64,000 nucleotides of DNA from Ectothiorhodosinus mongolicus (GTDB lineage Bacteria; Pseudomonadota; Gammaproteobacteria; Ectothiorhodospirales; Ectothiorhodospiraceae), in NCBI RefSeq assembly GCF_022406875.1, contig NZ_CP023018.1:407575-471574 (forward strand), given 5' to 3'. The translations under genes were made by a program, and so were the position numbers. The notes beneath the pieces are model-generated. The model made no database searches and was not told the DNA's origin. It was given only the letters and a program-made list of their open reading frames with translations. This document shows, piece by piece, positions 1-6,201 of this stretch; position 1 is the first letter of the stretch, and the number at the start of each line of letters is the position of its first letter.

Positions 1-335
1 TTGCCCTTGGCATCAAATAGAACGCGGCTCACCCCATCGACATTAAGGCCAAGACCCCCGCGATCACCGGGCCCTCGATCCACAAATTGCCAATGAAAAT
101 AGGCCGTGCGCCCCTGAACGATGATCTCATGCACCGTGAAGCGCGGCGCCGGACAATGCGCGAACATGTGCTCAAAGACTTGGCGAACAGCGGTGATGCC
201 GCGAACGTCATTAAACGGATCTTTAAAACGCGCATCCTCGGCAAAAAAATCCGCTAACTGATGCAAATCTTCAGGCTTTAGACCTGCGAAAAAAACGCCG
301 TAGCGCTCGGCTGCGTTGACAACATCTTTGGTCAT
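1..335 (-). CDS. SnoaL-like / NTF2-fold protein (partial, runs off left edge)
   Basis: The frame opens at an ATG (335-333) and stays open for about 111 codons to the window edge, so the C-terminus is missing. The N-terminus (MTKDVVNAAERYGVFFAGLK) and the DLHQLADFFAEDARFKDPFN segment are typical of the SnoaL-like / nuclear transport factor 2 fold, a small cone-shaped alpha+beta barrel used by isomerases, hydrolases and scaffold proteins. The start overlaps the stop codon of the upstream dehydrogenase as ATGA, so the two are translationally coupled. In other proteobacteria small proteins of this fold sit beside a short-chain dehydrogenase and a photolyase; the substrate is unknown. Confidence is good for the gene and fold, low for function. 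Confidence 0.8.
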   Translation of the reverse strand, partial: MTKDVVNAAERYGVFFAGLKPEDLHQLADFFAEDARFKDPFNDVRGITAVRQVFEHMFAHCPAPRFTVHEIIVQGRTAYFHWQFVDRGPGDRGGLGLNVDGVSRVLFDAKG

Positions 336-1096
336 CGACCCAGCATCCGAGCCGTAAGGCGAAAAAATAGCCAGTCGGGCAGCACGCGCAAGGTTTTCAT
401 TATCCAAGCAAACGATTTGGGAAAAGCGATTTCAAAATGGCTGCCATCCAGCTCTTTCATAATGGCTTTTACCGCTGCATCCGTCTCAATCAAAAAAGGC
501 ATTTCGAAGGTGTTTTTGGCGGTCATGGGGGTTTTAACAAAGCCGGGATTGATCACTCTTAAAGCAATACCTTCAGCCTGCAACTCAGGGCGCAATGACT
601 CCAGCATATTAATCACGGCCGCCTTGGAGGCGCCGTAAGGCGCGGCATTGGGCAAGCCGCGGTATCCCGCCAAGCTGGCCGTGACGAAAATCCGCCCGCG
701 CCGACGTTCACGCATGCGCGGCAGCACCGCCGCCAAACCATGAACCACGCCCATGTAATTGATCTCCATAATGCGCCGAAACAAAGCCACATCGAAGGCA
801 TCCACACCCATCGGCTCGTAATCGCCTTGATTGAAAATTGCCATCTCGATAGGCCCTAGGCCTGTCTCAATTTGTTCGGCTAAGGCTTGCATACCCTGGA
901 CGTCAGTGACATCACCCGGGAAAGCATGGATACCCGACTGCTCAGCGACCAGCTCCTGCAGCGTCTCAGCACGCCGGGAGCTCACCGCCACTTGCCAGCC
1001 TTGACGCGCCAGCTCAATCGCCAATGCGCGGCCAATGCCGGTACTGGCACCGACCAGCCAAACCAGCCCTGGGGTCTTGCCTGCATGTGCCTGCAT
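332..1096 (-). CDS. Short-chain dehydrogenase/reductase (SDR family)
   Basis: A 254-residue classical SDR. The nucleotide-binding motif GASTGIG is at residues 16-22, a second-motif NQG (usually NAG) is near 89-91, and the catalytic residues are Asn113, Ser141, Tyr154 and Lys158 (YGASK). It should catalyse NAD(P)-dependent oxidation or reduction of a small alcohol or ketone in the cytoplasm; the substrate cannot be read from sequence. The open frame begins at GTG 1099, immediately followed by ATG at 1096, which I prefer. No clear ribosome site is seen for either. It is divergent from the photolyase (70-base spacer) and couples to the SnoaL-like gene by a 4-base overlap. Confidence 0.88.
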   Translation of the reverse strand: MQAHAGKTPGLVWLVGASTGIGRALAIELARQGWQVAVSSRRAETLQELVAEQSGIHAFPGDVTDVQGMQALAEQIETGLGPIEMAIFNQGDYEPMGVDAFDVALFRRIMEINYMGVVHGLAAVLPRMRERRRGRIFVTASLAGYRGLPNAAPYGASKAAVINMLESLRPELQAEGIALRVINPGFVKTPMTAKNTFEMPFLIETDAAVKAIMKELDGSHFEIAFPKSFAWIMKTLRVLPDWLFFRLTARMLGR

Positions 1097-1133
1097 CACA
1101 AAATGAACCTCTGCCTAGGTCAATGAGTCGGAC

Positions 1134-1163
1134 TATACAGAAAACTCAGCCAATCGATACAAT
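1134..1163 (+). promoter_or_regulatory. Putative sigma-70 promoter of phrB (leaderless start)
   Basis: TATACA (1134-1139) and TACAAT (1158-1163) are separated by 18 bases. The -10 ends six bases before the phrB ATG, so transcription would begin at or next to the A of the start codon. There is no Shine-Dalgarno sequence. Both hexamers match consensus only partly. Confidence 0.4.
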
Positions 1164-1169
1164 CGCTCC

Positions 1170-2636
1170 ATGTCCTCTTCCTCGACTGCCCTTGTTTGGC
1201 TGCGCCGCGATTTGCGCTTGGCCGATAACCCCGCTTTGCAGCATGCTTTAAGCGTCGCTGAAACGGTTATTCCGGTGTACATCCATGCCCCACATGAAGA
1301 AGCACCCTGGGAACCCGGGGCGGCCAGCTTATGGTGGCTACATCATAGTTTAGGCGCTCTATCAAACGATCTACAGCGCTTAGGCAGCCGCCTTATCATC
1401 CGTTCGGGCAGCACCCCAGAATGCCTAGAAAGCTTGTTGGCTGAAACCGGGGCAACTCAGCTGTATTGGAATCGGCTATATGAACCCGCAGTCATCAAGC
1501 GGGACCAACAGATCAAGCAGCAGCTGCGGGATCAAAGCATAGAGGTACAAAGTTTTAATAGCGCCCTACTGTTTGAACCCTGGGAGATTACCAATAAAGC
1601 CGGACAGCCCTGCAAAGTATTCACACCGTTTTGGAAAACCTGCTGCGCTCAGGGTGTGCACCGCTTACCCCTGCCTACACCAGAGACACTACCCGCGGTA
1701 GATCCTGAGCTGACCAGCATACCGCTAGCGGCTTTGGGGCTGCTGCCCACGCTTGACTGGGACACCGGTTTGGCGAGTTCTTGGCAGGTTGGTGAACAGG
1801 GCGCGCATGAGGCTTTGGAAAGCTTCATCGACGGCGCCATGCATGCCTATAAGGAAGATCGCAATCGCCCTGATTTGGCTGGCACCTCCAAGCTATCGCC
1901 GCATCTGCATTTTGGGGAGATCAGCCCCCTGCAGGTCCATAGCGCCTGTATGCGCGCGGTCGCGGAGGGACGCTATCCGGGTGAAGATAGGCATTTGCTG
2001 CATTTTCTCAGTGAGATTGGCTGGCGCGAATTTTCTTATCACCTGCTGTATCACTTCCCGCAGACACCCGAGAGTCCCTTAGATACGCGGTTTGAGCGAT
2101 TCCCTTGGCCCAAGACCGATCCCGAACAGCTGCGCGCTTGGCAAAAAGGACAAACGGGGATACCGATCGTCGATGCGGCCATGCGCGAGTTGTGGCACAC
2201 GGGCTGGATGCATAATCGCGTGCGTATGGTGGTCGCTTCGCTGTTGAGCAAAAACCTGCAAATTCATTGGTTGGAGGGCGCGCGCTGGTTTTGGGATACC
2301 TTGGTGGATGCCGATCTGGCGAACAACACGCAGGGATGGCAATGGACCGCTGGCTGCGGTGCTGACGCGGCGCCCTACTTCCGTATTTTTAATCCCGTTT
2401 TGCAGGGTGAGCGTTTCGATCCCCAAGGCAAATATGTGCGCCAATGGGTGCCGGAAATTGCCGGCCTGCCTGATAATTATCTCCAAAAACCCTGGGAAGC
2501 TCCGGCTGAGGTATTGGCCGCAGCCAAAATTAATTTAGGACGAACCTATCCGCATCCGATACTGGATCTTGGAGAAACTCGCCAATCAGCGCTGCAAGCC
2601 TTTTCAGCGATTAAACAGCCGCCTGTGGCATCATGA
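1170..2636 (+). CDS. phrB: Deoxyribodipyrimidine photolyase (class I)
   Basis: A 488-residue DNA photolyase that uses light to split cyclobutane pyrimidine dimers. The N-terminal Rossmann-like antenna domain starts with ALVWLRRDLRLADNPAL. The C-terminal FAD domain carries the family signatures TGWMHNRVRMVVASLLSKN and the block NNTQGWQWTAGCGADAAPYF with its conserved Trp and Asp residues. Length matches E. coli PhrB (about 470). The start is fixed by the conserved N-terminus; no ribosome site precedes it and a -10-like TACAAT sits just upstream, so the mRNA may be leaderless. It heads a three-gene unit with the FAD oxidoreductase and DUF1365 genes. A cryptochrome-like role cannot be excluded, but repair is most likely. 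Confidence 0.95.
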   Translation: MSSSSTALVWLRRDLRLADNPALQHALSVAETVIPVYIHAPHEEAPWEPGAASLWWLHHSLGALSNDLQRLGSRLIIRSGSTPECLESLLAETGATQLYWNRLYEPAVIKRDQQIKQQLRDQSIEVQSFNSALLFEPWEITNKAGQPCKVFTPFWKTCCAQGVHRLPLPTPETLPAVDPELTSIPLAALGLLPTLDWDTGLASSWQVGEQGAHEALESFIDGAMHAYKEDRNRPDLAGTSKLSPHLHFGEISPLQVHSACMRAVAEGRYPGEDRHLLHFLSEIGWREFSYHLLYHFPQTPESPLDTRFERFPWPKTDPEQLRAWQKGQTGIPIVDAAMRELWHTGWMHNRVRMVVASLLSKNLQIHWLEGARWFWDTLVDADLANNTQGWQWTAGCGADAAPYFRIFNPVLQGERFDPQGKYVRQWVPEIAGLPDNYLQKPWEAPAEVLAAAKINLGRTYPHPILDLGETRQSALQAFSAIKQPPVAS

Positions 2637-2663
2637 AACTTGTGTCCTTATTGAGAGCTATCC

Positions 2664-4007
2664 ATGTCGTCTAAGCGTATTGCCGTGATTGGTGGGGGAA
2701 TTTCGGGTCTGGCCAGTGCGTGGCTGCTGGCCCAGAAATACGATGTCACCTTATTTGAAAAAAATGACTATATCGGCGGACATACCAACACCGTTGAGGT
2801 GGATGGTGATCAGGGCCCCATCGGCGTGGATACCGGCTTCATGGTGTTTAATCACCGCAACTATCCCAATCTTAAGGCCTTGTTTGCACATTTGGGTGTG
2901 GCTTCACAGCCCACTGATATGTCCTTCTCGGCGTCGATTAATCAAGGGCAACTTGAATACGCTGGCTCTGACTTAAATACCTTATTTGGACAGCGGCGGA
3001 ACCTATTAAGACCGCGCTTTCTGCGGATGCTGCGCGATATTTTGCGCTTTAACCGCGAAGGCAAACGCTTGGTGGGTTTGGATATTGTGCCCAGCATCAC
3101 CTTGGGCGGGCATTTGCTCAAAGAAGGTTATGGCGCTGGGTTTCGCGATGATTATTTGTTGCCGATGGCGGCGGCTATTTGGTCCTGCCCCACGCATCGC
3201 ATGTTGGATTTTCCCTTGGGGTCGTTCTTGCGGTTCTTCACCAACCATGGACTCTTGGATCTAACTGGAAGACCACAGTGGCATACCGTCAAAGGCGGCA
3301 GTCGTGAATATGTCCGGCAAATGCTCAAAGCGCTTCCTGAGCGCGCGCACATCAACAGCCCCGTGGTACAAGTGCGCCGCGAGAATGAAGGGGTGGTAGT
3401 GCGCACCGAGTCAGGTGATGAGGCGCATTTTGATCAAGCCGTCTTGGGCTGCCATGCCGATCAATCTTTGCAGATGCTCGAGGCGCCTTCAGACCTGGAG
3501 CGCAGTATATTGGGCGCGGTGAGTTTTCAGCCCAACCGTGCCATTTTGCACACCGATGCGACGTTAATGCCTAAGCTTCGCCGCGTCTGGGCTTCATGGA
3601 ATTACCTGGCGAGTCAAAGTCAGGAGAGTCAACCCGCATCGGCTGTATCCGTGACCTACTGGATGAACAGTTTGCAATCCTTAGCGCAAAGCAAAGACTA
3701 CTTTGTCAGCCTAAATCCGCTTCAAGATCCAAGGGCAGAGACCGTTATTCGCGAAATCAGTTATCGCCATCCGGTGTTTGATCAACGGGCGATGGATGCA
3801 CAGCAGAAATTGTCTCTGATTCAAGGCAAAAATCGCCTTTGGTTTTGTGGTGCTTGGACCGGCTATGGCTTTCATGAGGATGGCCTTAAATCCGCATTGG
3901 CGGTAGCCCGCGGCCTAGAGGTAAGCCCGCCCTGGTCACAAGAAGCCAGCCCTGTGATGGCACCACCGGTCGAACTGGGCGTATTAAAAGGAGCCCAGGC
4001 GACGTGA
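2664..4007 (+). CDS. FAD/NAD(P)-binding amine-oxidase-like oxidoreductase
   Basis: A 447-residue flavoprotein of the amine oxidase / phytoene-desaturase-like group. The N-terminus has the dinucleotide-binding motif (VIGGGISGLASAWLL) followed by an acidic residue binding the ribose (LFEKNDYIGGHTNTVEVDG). The C-terminus has the second FAD motif, WFCGAWTGYGFHEDGLKSAL. Homologs are commonly encoded with photolyase, DUF1365 and a cyclopropane-fatty-acid-synthase-like methyltransferase, and a role in fatty acid desaturation or modification has been proposed for some of them; here that is inference from context. It lies 27 bases after phrB and overlaps the next gene by 4 bases (GTGA), so the three genes form one unit. 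Confidence 0.88.
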   Translation: MSSKRIAVIGGGISGLASAWLLAQKYDVTLFEKNDYIGGHTNTVEVDGDQGPIGVDTGFMVFNHRNYPNLKALFAHLGVASQPTDMSFSASINQGQLEYAGSDLNTLFGQRRNLLRPRFLRMLRDILRFNREGKRLVGLDIVPSITLGGHLLKEGYGAGFRDDYLLPMAAAIWSCPTHRMLDFPLGSFLRFFTNHGLLDLTGRPQWHTVKGGSREYVRQMLKALPERAHINSPVVQVRRENEGVVVRTESGDEAHFDQAVLGCHADQSLQMLEAPSDLERSILGAVSFQPNRAILHTDATLMPKLRRVWASWNYLASQSQESQPASAVSVTYWMNSLQSLAQSKDYFVSLNPLQDPRAETVIREISYRHPVFDQRAMDAQQKLSLIQGKNRLWFCGAWTGYGFHEDGLKSALAVARGLEVSPPWSQEASPVMAPPVELGVLKGAQAT

Positions 4008-4768
4008 GCATTCTGGATATCAATGACGGTTGGCTGTATCAAAGCCAAGTCATGCACCGCCGCGTCTTCCCGGTGCAGTACCAGTTTGTCTATCGCGTGT
4101 TCAGCCTGCTGGTGGATATCGACCGAATTCCGGAGTTGACTCAACGCCTGAAGCTACTCTCGTTCAATCGCTTTAATTTGCTGAGTCTTTATACCAAGGA
4201 CCATGGACCGCGCGATGGCACGCCGTGGCGGACCTGGATCGATGCCTATCTCGGTGAGCAAGGCATCGACCTTGAGGGCGGTCGCGTGTTTTTGCTGTGC
4301 TTTCCCCGCGTGCTGGGCTACACATTCAACCCCTTAAGTCTTTGGTATTGCCATCATCAGGACGGCAGCTTGCGCGCCATTATTTGTGAGGTTCGCAACA
4401 CATTAGGAGATTGCCATCACTATACCCTGCACAATGACGGTAAACCCCTGCACTGGCCGGTGGTGGCCGGCGAGGACAAACGCTTTTATGTGTCACCTTT
4501 TATCGATATGGACGCCCATTATGACTTCCGTTTGGCGGAACCTTCGGAGCGCCTGAGTGTCTTAATTCGTGAATCCCAAAAGGATGAGATTATGCTGGTC
4601 GCTAGCCAAACTGGGAATCAACGCCCCTTGTGCGATAGCCAACTGGCACGTTTAAGCTTTCGCCTACCCTTGCTCGGCTTTAAGATCATCGGTGGCATTC
4701 ACTGGTGGGCCCTGAAGATCTGGCTGATGGGCGGTAAGTACCACAAAAAACGGGGTACGACCCCGTGA
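4004..4768 (+). CDS. DUF1365 family protein
   Basis: A 254-residue protein with the conserved features of DUF1365: the N-terminal MHRRVFPVQYQFVYRVFSLL, the central FPRVLGYTFNPLSLWYCH and the FYVSPFIDMDAHYDF segment. Biochemical function is unknown; it almost always accompanies an FAD-dependent oxidoreductase and often a CFA-synthase-like enzyme. The start is GTG at 4004, overlapping the upstream TGA, with AAAAGGAG about 7 bases before it. The last codons and the stop lie inside a strong terminator hairpin, so the unit ends exactly here and no fatty acid methyltransferase follows. Confidence in family membership is high. Confidence 0.9.
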   Translation: MSILDINDGWLYQSQVMHRRVFPVQYQFVYRVFSLLVDIDRIPELTQRLKLLSFNRFNLLSLYTKDHGPRDGTPWRTWIDAYLGEQGIDLEGGRVFLLCFPRVLGYTFNPLSLWYCHHQDGSLRAIICEVRNTLGDCHHYTLHNDGKPLHWPVVAGEDKRFYVSPFIDMDAHYDFRLAEPSERLSVLIRESQKDEIMLVASQTGNQRPLCDSQLARLSFRLPLLGFKIIGGIHWWALKIWLMGGKYHKKRGTTP

Positions 4769-4790
4769 GGGGTCGTACCCCGTTTTTTTA
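4745..4790 (+). terminator. Perfect 20-bp inverted-repeat terminator overlapping the DUF1365 stop codon
   Basis: Two 20-base arms (4745-4764 and 4769-4788) are perfect reverse complements around the 4-base loop GTGA, which contains the stop codon TGA. The outer ends are A6 and T6/T7, so it can terminate in both directions. Each arm contains GGGGTACGACCCC or its complement, itself nearly palindromic, as in REP-type elements. The core GGGGTACGACCCCGT recurs at 7576-7590. Confidence 0.9.
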
Positions 4791-4886
4791 GACCACAAAC
4801 ACTAGCCGAGCAGGCTCGGATTGTGGATACTAAGCGTAGGGTCTTTGGTGTGGACTCGTTCTAAGTTCAACTAGGAGAGGATGACA

Positions 4887-5198
4887 ATGAAAGAACAAGA
4901 TGTAAGCCGCAGAAAATTTCTGAAAGCTGGCGCTGCTGGTCTGGTAGCTGTGCCGGTCGCTGGTCTGGGCTGGACCACCACTGCTGCCGCCGGCGGTCAT
5001 GGTGATCGTCTGGATGAAAGCGATCCTGCCGCTCAGGCGCTGCAGTATGTGCACAACACAGCCAATCCGGCTCAGAACTGCGCCAACTGCCTGCTGTACA
5101 ACGATCCCAGTCAGACCGAATGGGGTCCCTGTGCTGTATTCCCCGGCAAGCTGGTATCTGCCAATGGCTGGTGCACCGCTTGGGTTGCTCGCGGCTAA
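4887..5198 (+). CDS. hip: High-potential iron-sulfur protein (HiPIP), Tat-exported
   Basis: A periplasmic [4Fe-4S] electron carrier of 103 residues. The N-terminus has a twin-arginine signal (SRRKFLK, residues 7-13), a hydrophobic stretch to about residue 28 and a likely cleavage site after the Ala run at 33-35, leaving a mature protein of about 68 residues. Four cysteines (65, 68, 82, 96) have the HiPIP spacing C-x2-C-x13-C-x13-C. HiPIPs carry electrons from the cytochrome bc1 complex to reaction centres or terminal oxidases in purple sulfur and related bacteria. A possible ATG lies at 4881, but AGGAG at 4873-4877 is better spaced for ATG 4887. It is a single-gene unit bounded by terminators; I see no convincing promoter in the 96 bases upstream. 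Confidence 0.93.
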   Translation: MKEQDVSRRKFLKAGAAGLVAVPVAGLGWTTTAAAGGHGDRLDESDPAAQALQYVHNTANPAQNCANCLLYNDPSQTEWGPCAVFPGKLVSANGWCTAWVARG

Positions 5199-5224
5199 GC
5201 ATCAGTTAGGATAGTGATATCCGA

Positions 5225-5250
5225 AGGCCCGCTTTAGCGGGCCTTTTTTA
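5225..5250 (+). terminator. Intrinsic terminator after the HiPIP gene
   Basis: AGGCCCGC and GCGGGCCT form an 8-bp GC-rich stem around a TTTA loop, followed by six T on the plus strand. It lies 26 bases after the HiPIP stop codon. Confidence 0.9.
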
Positions 5251-5301
5251 TGAGGGTTGACGCACGTTAGGGCCTTAGTACCATACCGGGGGATATGCTG
5301 A

Positions 5302-6201
5302 TCAAACCGTTTCTGGACTGTCCATAGGCAGCACATCAACAGCCACTTCCAACTCATGACAATCGCCGCCGCCAAATAACACCCCTTTGACCGGCGTGAC
5401 ATCGCCATAATCTCGACCCCAAGCCAGCGTGACATGGCGATACATGGGTATCAGATTATTAGTGGGATCAAAATCCACCCATCCCGTTCCCGGAAAATAC
5501 ACGGCAAACCACGCATGCGATGCATCTACACCTTGCAGTTTCAGCTGCCCGGGCGGTGGTTCCGTCTCCACATAACCACTCACGTAGCGCGCAAGTAAAC
5601 CCTGACTACGCACACAAGCAATCGCTAAATGCGCAAAGTCTTGGCAAACGCCAACGCGCTTGTGCAGTACCTCACTCAGACTACTGTGTATATGGGTTTC
5701 TCCCGGCGCATAGCGAAAATCTTCATGAATACGCCGCGTCAAATCCACGCAAGCGTCGTACAAAGATCGACCCGGAATAAAGCTGGGGCCGGCATATTCA
5801 GCCACAACCGGCAGCAAAGGCACATGCATTGACTCCAATACAAATTGTCGATCAGTCACCACTAAACCTGACACGCCAGCAGCGATCGCATCACGCTCCT
5901 GCTCCCAACCCGGACCCGCCAAGTCCGCTGCCGTCAAGCGCGGCTGCTGAGCCAATTCAATAATGCTTTCCGCCGTGATTTGCAGGGCATCATGGGGTTT
6001 ATCCAAGCTAAAGTTGATCAGCCGATTACCAAAAAAGTCATTGCGTTCATAGCGGCGCGGCGGCGCTGGATCGACAATGACCTGAGTATCCAGAACGTAC
6101 TGATCCGGGGTCGAGCGGGGCAACAGCACGAGCTCATTATGAGACAGGCTGACACTGCCACTGTAAGCGTAGCGGGTCATGTGCCTAACGCGATATTTCA
6201 T
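5302..6201 (-). CDS. Transglutaminase-like cysteine protease with bacterial N-terminal domain
   Basis: A 299-residue protein of the COG1305 type. The N-terminal beta-rich domain (MKYRVRHMTRYAYSGSVSLS) is followed by a transglutaminase-like core with the catalytic triad: Cys in RVGVCQDFAHLAIACVRS, His in DASHAWFAVYFP and Asp in WVDFDPTNN. Such proteins are usually proteases or amidases rather than cross-linkers. It is the last gene of the ATP-grasp/alpha-E operon; its ATG at 6201 overlaps the preceding stop as ATGA, which is why I prefer it to GTG 6210. In the family literature this set is predicted to synthesise and process peptides. No signal peptide is seen, so it is probably cytoplasmic. 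Confidence 0.92.
   Translation of the reverse strand: MKYRVRHMTRYAYSGSVSLSHNELVLLPRSTPDQYVLDTQVIVDPAPPRRYERNDFFGNRLINFSLDKPHDALQITAESIIELAQQPRLTAADLAGPGWEQERDAIAAGVSGLVVTDRQFVLESMHVPLLPVVAEYAGPSFIPGRSLYDACVDLTRRIHEDFRYAPGETHIHSSLSEVLHKRVGVCQDFAHLAIACVRSQGLLARYVSGYVETEPPPGQLKLQGVDASHAWFAVYFPGTGWVDFDPTNNLIPMYRHVTLAWGRDYGDVTPVKGVLFGGGDCHELEVAVDVLPMDSPETV

Noticed and set aside
280-320. Weak hairpin with seven T early in the SnoaL-like gene
   Set aside because: The stem has a bulge and only about five pairs; not a convincing terminator.
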